Below, one piece after another: positions 34,310 to 42,816 of a DNA stretch of 64,000 bases. The notes beneath the pieces were generated by a model. That model did no database searches and was not told where the DNA came from. It was given only the letters and a program-made list of their open reading frames with translations. The first letter of the stretch is position 1. Each line of letters opens with the position of its first letter. A program made the position numbers and the translations under genes. This stretch comes from Kocuria rhizophila DC2201 (GTDB taxonomy: Bacteria > Actinomycetota > Actinomycetes > Actinomycetales > Micrococcaceae): positions 2,232,001 through 2,296,000 of the forward strand of contig NC_010617.1 of the NCBI RefSeq assembly GCF_000010285.1. The letters are read 5' to 3'.

Positions 34310-34338
34310 GTGGGTCGAGCGCGCAGTGGGTCGAGCGC
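34310..34338. repeat. 13-bp direct repeat in an intergenic gap
   Basis: GTGGGTCGAGCGC occurs at 34310-34322 and 34326-34338, period 16, in the spacer between fructokinase and the PEBP gene. Confidence 0.6.
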
Positions 34339-34414
34339 TCCGGACGTCTGGTGCTTCGTGGCCCGGGACTCCTGGGCCGCGCGGGGCCCGGCCCTGCCGG
34401 CACCGGGCCACGGC

Positions 34415-35362
34415 TCAGCCCGCTCCTGACCCGCCCTGCGCGGGCAGCTCCTCGCGGGTGGGCAGCTGAGCCCCGGAGCGGGACACTGTGACCCCCGCCG
34501 CAACCGCCGCGTAGCGCAGCAGGTCGGTGACCTCGCCCGCACCGAGCCGATCCAGCGACGACGCCGCGGAGGCGCCCAGGATCTGCCGGTCCGCGAGCGA
34601 GGACAGCAGCGCGGCCATAAAGGAGTCCCCCGCACCCACGGTGTCCGCCACGGCCACCTTCGCCGCGGGGACGGACACGCCCTCGGGTCCGGTGCCGCGG
34701 CTGAGGGCCCACGGACCCATGGCTCCCCGGGTGACCACCACGAGCCGCGCACCGGCGTCCAGCCAGGCACGAGCGGTGTCCTCGACGCTGCGCTGCGGGT
34801 GCAGCCACAGCAGGTCCTCGTCCGAGGCCTTGACCACGTGGGCCAGCGCCACGATCTGCTCCGCGCGGGCACGGGCGTCCGACGAGTCCGGGATGATCGA
34901 CGGGCGGCAGTTGGGGTCGTAGGAGATCAGCGCGTGACGGTGTGCGCGTTCCAGCGCCTGGCGCACCACGGAGGCACCCGGTTCCAGCATGGCGCCGATG
35001 GAGCCCACGTGCAGCAGGTCCGTGTCCGCGAGCAGCTCGTCGATCCGCCCCGGGGACACGTCCAGGGACCAGTCCAGCTGGAAGTCGTAGTCCGCGGCGC
35101 CGTTCTCGTCCAGGGTGGCCTGCGCCACGGAGGTGGGGAGGGAGTCGGCCTCGAACGGCACGCTCACCCCGTTCTCCGCGAGGTGCCCGGCCACCTGACG
35201 GCCGTACTCATCCCGGCCCCATCGGCCCAGGAACTGCACCTCGTGACCCAGCCGGGCCAGTCCCACGGCCACGTTCATGGGGCTTCCGCCCACGTGGGCC
35301 CGGGGTTGCTCGCCACTGCGGGACACCACGTCCACGAGGGCCTCACCGATCACGGTCAACAT
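34415..35362 (-). CDS. PfkB-family carbohydrate kinase, probable fructokinase
   Basis: 315-residue ribokinase-fold kinase. The N-terminus VIGEALVDVV and GGSPMNVAVGLARLGHEVQFLG bind the sugar. NCRPSIIPDS and the C-terminal signature ADTVGAGDSFMAALL carry the catalytic Asp246 and anion hole. The pattern YDPNCRP is typical of fructokinases, though no sugar transporter is next to it. The ATG at 35362 is 6 nt after the -10-like TACCGT, so the mRNA may be leaderless. A GACGACGCC copy at 34557 is read as Ala-Ser-Ser. Confidence 0.85.
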   Translation of the reverse strand: MLTVIGEALVDVVSRSGEQPRAHVGGSPMNVAVGLARLGHEVQFLGRWGRDEYGRQVAGHLAENGVSVPFEADSLPTSVAQATLDENGAADYDFQLDWSLDVSPGRIDELLADTDLLHVGSIGAMLEPGASVVRQALERAHRHALISYDPNCRPSIIPDSSDARARAEQIVALAHVVKASDEDLLWLHPQRSVEDTARAWLDAGARLVVVTRGAMGPWALSRGTGPEGVSVPAAKVAVADTVGAGDSFMAALLSSLADRQILGASAASSLDRLGAGEVTDLLRYAAVAAGVTVSRSGAQLPTREELPAQGGSGAG

Positions 35363-35756
35363 GGCTCCACGGTAGCAAAGCACCCGCCGCCCACCCCGTG
35401 TGGACGACGCCGCCCGGTCGCTCCCGCCGCCGGGCGGCCGGAGTCCCGGGCGCACCGCGCTCGGGACCCGGAGGTCCCGCACGGGGCTCACCGCGCAGGC
35501 ACGAGGACCGGGCGGTCGGCGCGCCCCGCCCGTTGCGGAGGATGCCGCCCCACGCGGAGCCCTGGGCCGTGCGCGGAACCGCGCCGGGCGGCGTCGTCAT
35601 CCTGCGGTGCGGTACGGGGCACCGGGCCCGGGCACGTAAACTGGGCGCGACGAGCAGCGCCGCTCACGGGGCGCTCCATCACGCCAGTTCGCGCACCGTC
35701 GCGCGACACCAACACGGCCTCCACGACGACGTCCGGGCCGAGGAAGAAGGTTGCTC
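35363..35756. other. Divergent spacer before GapDH with two motif copies and a promoter
   Basis: 394 nt without a gene. It holds GACGACGCC at 35403-35411 and GGCGTCGTC at 35590-35598, inverted relative to one another but 178 nt apart. A good -10 box TAAACT lies at 35637-35642, giving the GapDH mRNA a leader of about 108 nt. No riboswitch structure was recognised in that leader. Confidence 0.5.
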
Positions 35757-37172
35757 ATGAGCGCCACGTGGTCAGAACGAGAAGCCCTCGCCGAGCAGCT
35801 GGTCCCCCTGGTGGGGCAGCTGCACCGCAACAACAAGGTGGTCACCACCGTCTTCGGCCGCTCGCTCGTGCACAAGTCCGTCACGGACATCATCAAGGTC
35901 CACCGCTTCGCGCGCCGCATCATGGGCGAGGAGATGCCCCTGGAGAAGACCGTGGAGATCGTCACGGCACTGGGTGCGCTGAACCTGGGCGTGTGCAACG
36001 TGGACGTGGCGAAGCTCTACCAGGGCTTCACCGAGTCCGGCGCCACGGACCTGGACGGCTACCTGCGCGAGGCGCTCGCCCCGGCCGTGGACCAGCACGG
36101 CAGCAACGACGCCGAGACCCGGGACGTGGTGCTCTACGGCTTCGGGCGCATCGGGCGCCTGCTGGCCCGCATCCTGCTCAACCGCAACGACGGCACCGGC
36201 CTGAACCTGCGCGCCGTGGTGGTGCGCAAGAAGCCCGGCAACGACCTCGTCAAGCGCGCGTCCCTGCTGCGCCGCGACTCCGTGCACGGCTCGTTCGACG
36301 GCACCATCACCGTGGACGAAGAGAACAACGTGATCACCGCCAACGGTGTGCCGATCCAGTTCATCTACGCCAACTCTCCCGAGGAGATCGACTACACCTC
36401 CTACGGCATCCACGACGCCCTGGTGGTGGACAACACCGGCGTGTGGCGTGACGAGGAGGGCCTCTCCCAGCACCTGCGCTCGAAGGGTGTGGGCAAGGTG
36501 CTGCTCACCGCCCCCGGCAAGGGCGACATGAAGAACATCGTGTGCGGCGTGAACGACCAGGACATCGACCCTGAGGACACCATCATCTCCGCGGCGTCCT
36601 GCACCACCAACGCCATCACCCCGGTGATCAAGGTCCTCAACGACGAGTACGGGATCGTGCAGGGCCACGTGGAGACCGTGCACTCCTACACCAACGACCA
36701 GAACCTGATCGACAACTGGCACAAGGGTGACCGCCGCGGCCGCTCCGCCGCGCTGAACATGGTGATCACCGAGACCGGCGCCGCCAAGGCCGTGGCCAAG
36801 GCGCTGCCCGTGATGAAGGGCAAGCTCACCGGCAACGCCATCCGCGTGCCCACCCCGGACGTCTCCATGGCCATCCTCAACCTCCAGCTGGAGAACGCCC
36901 CGGAGTCCGCCGAGCAGGTGAACACGTTCCTCAAGGACATCTCCCTCAACTCGGCCATGCGCAAGCAGATCGACTACGTGGACTCCCCGGACGTGGTCTC
37001 CACGGACCTCGTGGGCTCGCGCCGCGCGGGCGTGGTGGACGGGCTCGCCACCATCGTGAACAACAACTCGCTGGTGCTCTACGTCTGGTACGACAACGAG
37101 TTCGGCTACTCGTGCCAGGTGGTGCGCGTGATGGCCCGCATGGCGGACATCTCCATGCTGCAGCTGCCGTAA
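35757..37172 (+). CDS. gap: Glyceraldehyde-3-phosphate dehydrogenase, long (GapB-like) form
   Basis: 471-residue GapDH. A ~125-residue helical N-terminal extension precedes the NAD(P)-binding motif VVLYGFGRIGRLLARIL. The catalytic Cys is in SAASCTTNAITPV, with HSYTNDQNLIDNWH and WYDNEFGYSCQVVR downstream. The extension and total length match the ~480-residue GapB-type enzymes of actinobacteria such as Corynebacterium, which favour the gluconeogenic direction there; which direction applies here is inference. ATG 35757 has GAAGG about 6 nt before it; a TTG two codons earlier is the alternative. Confidence 0.92.
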   Translation: MSATWSEREALAEQLVPLVGQLHRNNKVVTTVFGRSLVHKSVTDIIKVHRFARRIMGEEMPLEKTVEIVTALGALNLGVCNVDVAKLYQGFTESGATDLDGYLREALAPAVDQHGSNDAETRDVVLYGFGRIGRLLARILLNRNDGTGLNLRAVVVRKKPGNDLVKRASLLRRDSVHGSFDGTITVDEENNVITANGVPIQFIYANSPEEIDYTSYGIHDALVVDNTGVWRDEEGLSQHLRSKGVGKVLLTAPGKGDMKNIVCGVNDQDIDPEDTIISAASCTTNAITPVIKVLNDEYGIVQGHVETVHSYTNDQNLIDNWHKGDRRGRSAALNMVITETGAAKAVAKALPVMKGKLTGNAIRVPTPDVSMAILNLQLENAPESAEQVNTFLKDISLNSAMRKQIDYVDSPDVVSTDLVGSRRAGVVDGLATIVNNNSLVLYVWYDNEFGYSCQVVRVMARMADISMLQLP

Positions 37173-37206
37173 CCCGCTCCTGCATCCCGGGCACCCGCCG
37201 CCCCTG

Positions 37207-37255
37207 ACGACGCCGCCCGGTGGCCTTCTGCGCGAAGGTCACGGGGCGGCGTCGT
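37207..37255 (+). terminator. 22-bp hairpin after GapDH containing the dispersed motif
   Basis: ACGACGCCGCCCGGTGGCC leading to TTC (37207-37228) pairs with 37234-37255 over a TGCGC loop, with one G-G mismatch and one G-U pair. The base of the stem is an inverted GACGACGCC/GGCGTCGT pair. It lies 34 nt past the stop. Confidence 0.88.
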
Positions 37256-37397
37256 GCGTGGGAGGGGTGCATGGGCGCCTCAGGCCGCGCGCGGCGTCGC
37301 GGTGGGAGCCACGTGCGCGCGGCGGCGTGGCCGAGCCCCGTGGCTGCGACGGGACGCAACGGGTGGCGCACGCACGGCGGGGCGGACGGCGCGGGGC

Positions 37398-38792
37398 TCA
37401 GCCGCGCCAGAAGCCCCCGATGGCCCGGTGCAGCGCGAACAGGTCCCCGGTGTGCACGAGCTCGCGCGCCGAGTGCATGGACAGCAGCCCCACTCCCACG
37501 TCCAGGGTGCGGATGCCCAGGCGGGTGGCGGTGATGGGGCCGATGGTGGAGCCGCACGGCACACCGTTGTTGGAGACGAACTCCTGGTAGTCCACCCCGG
37601 CCACGTCGCACGCGTGCGCCCACACGGCGGCACCCACGGCGTCCGTGGTGTAGCGCTGCTGCGCGTTGATCTTGAGCAGCGGGCCGCGGCCGGGCTCGGG
37701 GGTGTTCACGGGGTCGTGGTGGCCCGGGTAGTTGGGGTGCACCAGGTGCCCGGCGTCCGAGGAGAGGCACACGGATTCCGCGAGCGCCCTGCGGTGCTCG
37801 TCGGTGGAGTCCCCGCGGGCGGCGCCGATGCGCACGAGCACGTCCTCCAGGAAGGGACCCGCGGCACCGGAACGGGTGGCGGAGCCCACCTCCTCGTGGT
37901 CGAACGCGGCGAGCACGCTCACCTGCGGTGCGGACTCGAGCTCCTCGGCGTGCTCGACCAGGGCCCGCAGACCGGCGTGGACGGTGGTGAGGTTGTCCAG
38001 GCGGCCGCTGGCCAGCAGGTTCTGCTGGGCGCCGATGAGTTCGGGGGCCTGGGTGTCCGCCACGGTGATGTCGTAGCCCATGATGTCGGCGGGGTCCACG
38101 GTGAGGGCGTTCCCCTCGGAGGTCCCCCCGCCGTTCGGGGTGACGGAGCCGGCGGTCGGGGCGTGGACCGCGGCCGCGAGCACCGCGAGGACGTCCGCGT
38201 CCTGGGCGTCCCCCACGCCCCACACGGGCTGGGTGTGGCGCTGCCGGTCCAGGGCGAGACCGTCGTTGGTGGAGCGGTCCAGGTGGATGGCCAGCTGCGG
38301 GATGCGGGCCACCGGCCCGGTGCTCGTGAGCACGGTGCGCGGTGCCCCGTCCGCGCCGCTCACCACCAGGCGGCCCGCGAAGCGCAGGTCCCGGTCCAGC
38401 CACGAGTTCAGCAGCGCCCCGCCGTAGACCTCCACGCCCGCCTGGTACCAACGGTGGGTCACCGTGGTGGGGCGCGGCTTGAGCTTGAACCCGGGCGAGT
38501 CCGTGTGCGCCCCGAGGATCCGGTACCCCGTGCCCGGCGCGGCACCGGACGGGCTCACCCAGGCGATCAGGGCGCCGTCGCGCACCGTGTACCAGCGGCC
38601 GGGGCCGATCTCCCACGGCTGCGCCTCGTCCAGGGCGGTGAACCCGGCGGCCTCGAGGGCCGCGGCCGCGGTGGCCACGGCGTGGTAGGAGCTGGGGGAC
38701 GCCGTGACGAACTCCCCGAGGTCCCGGGCGAACGCGGCGTGGGCGGGGATGTCTGCGGGCCCGGTGCCGGGCTTCTCAGTGGTGTGCGTCAT
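37398..38792 (-). CDS. M18-family aminopeptidase
   Basis: 464-residue M18 metallo-aminopeptidase (DAP/ApeB type). Zinc ligands and catalytic residues are in ILGAHTDSPGFKLKP (His, Asp), SGRLDNLTTVHAG (bridging Asp), AFDHEEVGSATRSGA (Glu-Glu), SSDAGHLVHPNYP and the final SMHSARELVHTGD (His). It removes N-terminal residues, usually acidic ones, from peptides in the cytoplasm. The ATG at 38792 lies inside the 3' end of the CAAX-protease gene (17-nt overlap) and is preceded by TACACT 7 nt upstream, so it might also be transcribed alone as leaderless mRNA. Confidence 0.92.
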   Translation of the reverse strand: MTHTTEKPGTGPADIPAHAAFARDLGEFVTASPSSYHAVATAAAALEAAGFTALDEAQPWEIGPGRWYTVRDGALIAWVSPSGAAPGTGYRILGAHTDSPGFKLKPRPTTVTHRWYQAGVEVYGGALLNSWLDRDLRFAGRLVVSGADGAPRTVLTSTGPVARIPQLAIHLDRSTNDGLALDRQRHTQPVWGVGDAQDADVLAVLAAAVHAPTAGSVTPNGGGTSEGNALTVDPADIMGYDITVADTQAPELIGAQQNLLASGRLDNLTTVHAGLRALVEHAEELESAPQVSVLAAFDHEEVGSATRSGAAGPFLEDVLVRIGAARGDSTDEHRRALAESVCLSSDAGHLVHPNYPGHHDPVNTPEPGRGPLLKINAQQRYTTDAVGAAVWAHACDVAGVDYQEFVSNNGVPCGSTIGPITATRLGIRTLDVGVGLLSMHSARELVHTGDLFALHRAIGGFWRG

Positions 38793-39972
38793 GCGGCTCA
38801 GTGTAGGTGGGCCCGGACGGCATGGGCGGGCGCGTGTCCAGCACCCCCACATACCGGCCCTGCGCGTCCCGCACCTCGTAGGGCCCGTACTGCGGGGGCA
38901 GCGTGAGGTAGGTGTGCGTGGCCGGGTCGAACGGGTAGGCGGCCATCCCGGAACGGTCCGCCGCGATCGCCGCGGGGCGCAGCGCGGGCAGCCGCAGCGG
39001 AGCCGGGGGCGGGGGCAGCACGAGGGTGCGGGTCACGGCCACGCGCGGGCGGCGCCGCACGAGCCAGAACACGAGGGCCACGTACGCACCGTTGAGGATC
39101 AGCTCCGGAACGAGGTCCACGGGTGAGCCGCCGGTGTCGTTCATGTCCACGAGGCCCACCGCGGCCAACAGGGAGATGCTCATGTTGTTCACGGCGTGCA
39201 GGGCGATCCCGGCCTCGAGACCACCGGTGCGCCAGGTGACCAGGCCCATGGACACGGCCATGATCCCCACGGAGAGCTGACCCCAGATGTCGTAGTCGTG
39301 CCCGGCGATGAACAGCGGGACGGGCAGCAGGATCGCCCACGCCGGGTGCTTGAGCCAGCGGCCCACCATCTGGGCCAGGTAGCCGCGGAACACGACCTCC
39401 TCCGCGGTGCACTGCAGGGGCACCACCACCAGTGTGATGGCCACGAGCCACCAGAACCCCGGGACGGGCTGCACCGGGGTGGGGCTCGCGCCCGTGGCAA
39501 GGTCCAGGCCCATCCCCGCGAGGTTGACCACCGCGTAGACAGCCACGGCCAGCAGGAAGCACGTGAGCAGCCACCTCCAGCGGATGCGCCCCGTGACCGA
39601 GAAGATCAGACCCAGTGGCCGGGGGCCCAGGCACAGCCGTGCCAGCAGCGCACTCGGCAGCATCAGCGCCACCGAGCCGAACAGCAGGAAGAACGTGGTG
39701 GGGTCCAGCTGGTTCAGGGAGTCCAGGTCCCCCGAGAGGGTCAGGGGAACGGTGAAGACCAGCAGGATCCCGAACAGGATGCTGAGCAGGAAGAAGATCC
39801 CGAAGGAGATGACGCCCTCCACCAGGGGCATCCACCACCGGTGGCCGGGGTCCGCGAGCGCGAGCCGGTGGTAGCGCAGCGTCCGGGTGGCCGGTGCGGG
39901 CGCCGGAGCGGCCGGGGCCGGCCCGGGCGGGGCGACGTCGACGAGGGACCACGGTGCGCTGGGATGGCTCAT
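38776..39972 (-). CDS. CPBP (CAAX-type) intramembrane metalloprotease
   Basis: 398-residue membrane protein with about eight helices. The Abi/CPBP motifs are all present: CTAEEVVFRGYLAQMVGRWL (EExxxR), FIAGHDYDIWGQ (His) and GIALHAVNNMSISLL (HxxxN/B). The C-terminal ~90 residues are cytoplasmic, Pro-rich and contain QYGPYEVRDAQGRYVGVLD, not part of the family core. The ATG at 39972 follows TACCGT by 6 nt. Bacterial members process or immunise against peptides; no bacteriocin gene is nearby. Confidence 0.88.
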   Translation of the reverse strand: MSHPSAPWSLVDVAPPGPAPAAPAPAPATRTLRYHRLALADPGHRWWMPLVEGVISFGIFFLLSILFGILLVFTVPLTLSGDLDSLNQLDPTTFFLLFGSVALMLPSALLARLCLGPRPLGLIFSVTGRIRWRWLLTCFLLAVAVYAVVNLAGMGLDLATGASPTPVQPVPGFWWLVAITLVVVPLQCTAEEVVFRGYLAQMVGRWLKHPAWAILLPVPLFIAGHDYDIWGQLSVGIMAVSMGLVTWRTGGLEAGIALHAVNNMSISLLAAVGLVDMNDTGGSPVDLVPELILNGAYVALVFWLVRRRPRVAVTRTLVLPPPPAPLRLPALRPAAIAADRSGMAAYPFDPATHTYLTLPPQYGPYEVRDAQGRYVGVLDTRPPMPSGPTYTEPHDAHH

Positions 39973-40023
39973 CCCCCCACGGTATCCGTGATGGGCTCCG
40001 CAGCGGCCCATTGTGGAGGGGGC

Positions 40024-40758
40024 TCAGCGGGCGTAGCGCTCCACGAATGCACTGAGGATCCGGGGGGCGTGCTCCACGGCGGGGCCGTTGGTGACACGGT
40101 CGACCACGGTCTCGAGCTCGTCCGGCTTGAAGTAGCCGAGGTCCTTGTACACGCGGATGCGGTTCACGAGCCCCTCCACGTCCAGCTCCGGGTGGAACTG
40201 CGTGGCGTAGAGGTTCTCCTTGATGCGGTACATCTGCACCTGGCACACCGTGCCCTCCGCGAGCAGCACGGCGTTGGGCGGCATCACCCGGGTGCCCTCC
40301 TTGTGGCCCACGTACGCGCTGAACTCGCGGGGCATGTCCGCCAGCAGCGGGTCCGCCACGCCCTCCTCCGTGAGGGTCACCGTGATGGGCCCCACCTCCT
40401 CGGGGCGGGTGCGGTCCACCACGGCACCCTGGTGGATGCCCAGGGTGCCCACGCCGTAGCACGCACCCAGGAACGGATAGTCGCGGGCCACCACCTCGTC
40501 CAGCAGTCCGCTGATCCAGGTCTCCGCGAGGCGCTGCACGCGGGACTTCTCCTCCGCGGGGTCCGAGGAGTTGAACGGCGAGCCGCCCACGATGATCCCG
40601 CTGTAGCGGTCCAGGTCCAGGGTGGGGAACTCGCCCTGCTCCAGCCGGATGCGTTCCAGCTGGGAGGTCTCCAGACCCCCGAAGCGCGCCACGGCCTCGT
40701 ACTCCTCCTCCGCCAGGACGTCGTCATCACGGGTGGCCAGCAGCACGAAGGGTTTCAT
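40024..40758 (-). CDS. Class-I glutamine amidotransferase-like protein
   Basis: 244-residue single-domain GATase. The nucleophile Cys is in PFLGACYGVGTLG, the catalytic His in YATQFHPELDVEG, with GIIVGGSPFNSS forming the oxyanion strand. It resembles GMP-synthase GAT-domain homologues of unknown acceptor rather than a biosynthetic subunit, since no synthetase partner is adjacent. The -10 box TAGCAT lies 6 nt before the ATG, consistent with leaderless transcription. It is divergent from the urate operon across 191 nt. Confidence 0.85.
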   Translation of the reverse strand: MKPFVLLATRDDDVLAEEEYEAVARFGGLETSQLERIRLEQGEFPTLDLDRYSGIIVGGSPFNSSDPAEEKSRVQRLAETWISGLLDEVVARDYPFLGACYGVGTLGIHQGAVVDRTRPEEVGPITVTLTEEGVADPLLADMPREFSAYVGHKEGTRVMPPNAVLLAEGTVCQVQMYRIKENLYATQFHPELDVEGLVNRIRVYKDLGYFKPDELETVVDRVTNGPAVEHAPRILSAFVERYAR

Positions 40759-40852
40759 GCCCTCATGCTAGCCACGGCGCAGCCCCGCTCCGCGCACCAC
40801 CGCCCCGGCGCCACCGCCCCGCGCGGCGGCCCGGTGGGGGCGTCGGGCGCGC

Positions 40853-40908
40853 TTGACGCGGGCCCGTGTGATCCAGTTCACTGGGCACTGGTGAAATTTG
40901 TTTTTCAC
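40853..40908 (+). promoter_or_regulatory. Promoter and palindromic operator of the urate operon
   Basis: TTGACG (40853-40858), 18-nt spacer, TTCACT (40877-40882). The inverted repeat GTGAAA-TTTGTT-TTTCAC (40891-40908) starts about 9 nt past the -10 box, over the expected transcription start, which suits repression. It resembles the palindrome at the same position before aceB. Confidence 0.7.
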
Positions 40909-40949
40909 ATGGCGAAAACCCGAGACCACCAGGGCGAGGAGAGCGGTCC

Positions 40950-41444
40950 GTGGACCTCACCGACTTCAACAGGCTCGACGCCGCAGCAGCCGCCGCCGCC
41001 GTGCGTCCGGCGCTGGACGTGCCCCGCTGGATCGACGACGTCGTGTCCCACCGCCCGTACGCCACGGTGGCCGCAGCCCTCGACACCGCCCGCACGGCCG
41101 CCCACCCGTTCACGGACGAGGAGCTGGACCGGGCGCTGTCCCACCACCCGATGATCGGCCGCCGCGCGGAGGGCGACTCCGCCGAGGCGAGCCTCTCCCG
41201 CGGTGAGCAGTCCGCGCTCGGGGACGCGGACGCCGTCGTGAGGGCGGAGCTGGAACGCGCCAACCTGGACTACCAGCAGCGCTTCGGCCACGTGTTCCTG
41301 ATCCGCGCCGCGGGCCGCAGCCTCCCCGAGATCCTCGCCGAGGCGCGGCGCCGGATGACCAACACCCCCGAGGACGAGCGCCGCGAAGTGGCCGAGCAGC
41401 TGCGCCAGATCGCCGTCCTGCGACTCGAAGGAATGCTGTCATGA
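40950..41444 (+). CDS. uraD: OHCU decarboxylase
   Basis: 164-residue 2-oxo-4-hydroxy-4-carboxy-5-ureidoimidazoline decarboxylase, third step from urate to S-allantoin. The active-site segment is SHHPMIGRRA (catalytic His66), followed by SLSRGEQSAL and the substrate loop NLDYQQRFGHVFLIRAAGRS. The start is GTG 40950, 8 nt after GAGGAG. The ATGA overlap with uraH shows translational coupling. The first residues contain a run of Ala with no role assigned. Confidence 0.95.
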   Translation: MDLTDFNRLDAAAAAAAVRPALDVPRWIDDVVSHRPYATVAAALDTARTAAHPFTDEELDRALSHHPMIGRRAEGDSAEASLSRGEQSALGDADAVVRAELERANLDYQQRFGHVFLIRAAGRSLPEILAEARRRMTNTPEDERREVAEQLRQIAVLRLEGMLS

Positions 41445-41767
41445 GCTTCGTCTCCGCCCACGTCCTCGACTCCGTGCACGGCTGCCCCGCCGCCGGCATC
41501 CGCGTCACCCTCCTCACCGGCGAGGGCCGCGAACTGGCCACCGCCACCACCGACGAGGACGGCCGGGTCGGCGAGCTCGGCCCCCAAACCCTGGAGTCCG
41601 GCCACTACCGGATCATCTTCGCGACCGAGCCGTACTTCGCCGGGCGCGAGCTGGAGACGTTCTACCCGTTCGTCTCGGTGGACTTCACGGCGCGGCAGGA
41701 GCAGGGCCACTACCACGTGCCCCTGCTGCTGAGCCCGTTCGCGTACTCCACGTACCGCGGCAGTTGA
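41441..41767 (+). CDS. uraH: 5-hydroxyisourate hydrolase (transthyretin-related)
   Basis: 108-residue TTR-like protein hydrolysing 5-hydroxyisourate to OHCU. The N-terminal SAHVLDSVHGCPAAGIRVTL and the C-terminal tetrapeptide YRGS are the two diagnostic motifs; His7 and the YRGS end line the active site. It lies between uraD (4-nt overlap) and uricase (73 nt). Cytoplasmic homotetramer in known members. Confidence 0.96.
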   Translation: MSFVSAHVLDSVHGCPAAGIRVTLLTGEGRELATATTDEDGRVGELGPQTLESGHYRIIFATEPYFAGRELETFYPFVSVDFTARQEQGHYHVPLLLSPFAYSTYRGS

Positions 41768-41840
41768 CCCAGGAGCCGACCCCACGGTCGACGACTGCCG
41801 ATCCACCAGCCACGCATTCCTGACGAAGGAGCAGAGGACC

Positions 41841-42725
41841 ATGACCGACGTAGTGCTCGGGAAGAACCAGTACGGCAAGGCCGAGAACCACGTGGTGCGC
41901 ATCCACCGCGACACCGACCGCCACGTGATCCGGGACCTGGTGGTCACGTCCCAGCTGCGCGGCGACTTCGAGGCCGTGCACACCCAGGGGGACAACGCGC
42001 ACTGTGTGCCCACGGACACCCAGAAGAACACCGTGTTCGCGTTCGTCCAGAAGTACGGGGTGGACTCCCCCGAGGCGCTGCTGCTCAAGCTCTCGGAGCA
42101 CTTCACCTCCGAGTTCGAGTGGGTCTCCGGCGGCCGGTGGGCCGCGGACGAGCACGCGTGGGACCGCATCAACGACAACGACCACTGCTTCGTGCAGAAC
42201 AAGCAGGAGGTCCGCACCGCCGTGGTGGTCACGGACGGCCCGAGGAGCACCGTGATCTCCGGCTTCAAGGACCTCACGGTCCTGAAGTCCACGGAGTCCG
42301 GGTTCCAGGGCTACCCCAAGGACCAGTACACCACCCTGCCGGAGACCACGGACCGGATCATGTCCACGGACGTGGCCACCCGGTGGCGCTACAGCACCAC
42401 GGACGTGGACTTCGACGCCGTGTACGAGGACGTCAAGAAGATCATCCTGGACAAGTTCACGGACCACTACTCCCGGGCCCTGCAGGAGACGCTCTACCTC
42501 ATGGGCAAGGCCGTGATCGAGGCGCACCCGGAGATCGACGAGATCAAGTTCTCGTGCCCCAACAAGCACCACTTCGTCTACGACCTGGGGTTCTGCGACC
42601 TGCCGAACGACAACGAGACCCACTACGCGGCGGACCGCCCGTTCGGGCTGATCGAGGCCACGGTGCAGCGCAAGGACGCCCAGCCGGACGAGAACGCCTG
42701 GGTGGGCATCGCCGGCTTCTGCTGA
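41841..42725 (+). CDS. Urate oxidase (cofactor-independent uricase)
   Basis: 294-residue uricase oxidising urate to 5-hydroxyisourate. The tandem T-fold domains carry the catalytic Lys in QYGKAENHVVRI, Thr in TDTQKNTVFAF and His in CPNKHHFVYDL. STDVATRWRY holds the urate-binding Arg region. GAAGGAG precedes the ATG. The C-terminus lacks the peroxisomal SKL of eukaryotes, as expected. A hairpin 30 nt past the stop separates it from the permease gene. Confidence 0.96.
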   Translation: MTDVVLGKNQYGKAENHVVRIHRDTDRHVIRDLVVTSQLRGDFEAVHTQGDNAHCVPTDTQKNTVFAFVQKYGVDSPEALLLKLSEHFTSEFEWVSGGRWAADEHAWDRINDNDHCFVQNKQEVRTAVVVTDGPRSTVISGFKDLTVLKSTESGFQGYPKDQYTTLPETTDRIMSTDVATRWRYSTTDVDFDAVYEDVKKIILDKFTDHYSRALQETLYLMGKAVIEAHPEIDEIKFSCPNKHHFVYDLGFCDLPNDNETHYAADRPFGLIEATVQRKDAQPDENAWVGIAGFC

Positions 42726-42755
42726 GCGGCCCACCCACCACGGCACCACCGCGCA

Positions 42756-42787
42756 GGCCCCCGCCGGGTAGTTCCTCGGCGGGGGCC
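42756..42787 (+). terminator. Hairpin between uricase and urate permease genes
   Basis: GGCCCCCGCCG (42756-42766) pairs exactly with CGGCGGGGGCC (42777-42787), loop 10 nt. It lies inside the operon 30 nt before the permease start, so it may attenuate permease expression or stabilise the upstream mRNA. Confidence 0.65.
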
Positions 42788-42816
42788 GCGGCCACGCACC
42801 CCCAGGAAGGTCCACC

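Noticed and set aside
34188-34469. Possible small plus-strand gene in the fructokinase/PEBP gap
   Set aside because: No start signal or similarity; it runs antisense into the fructokinase 3' end.
35649-35756. Riboswitch in the GapDH leader
   Set aside because: The 108-nt leader has no recognisable conserved core or terminator/antiterminator pair.
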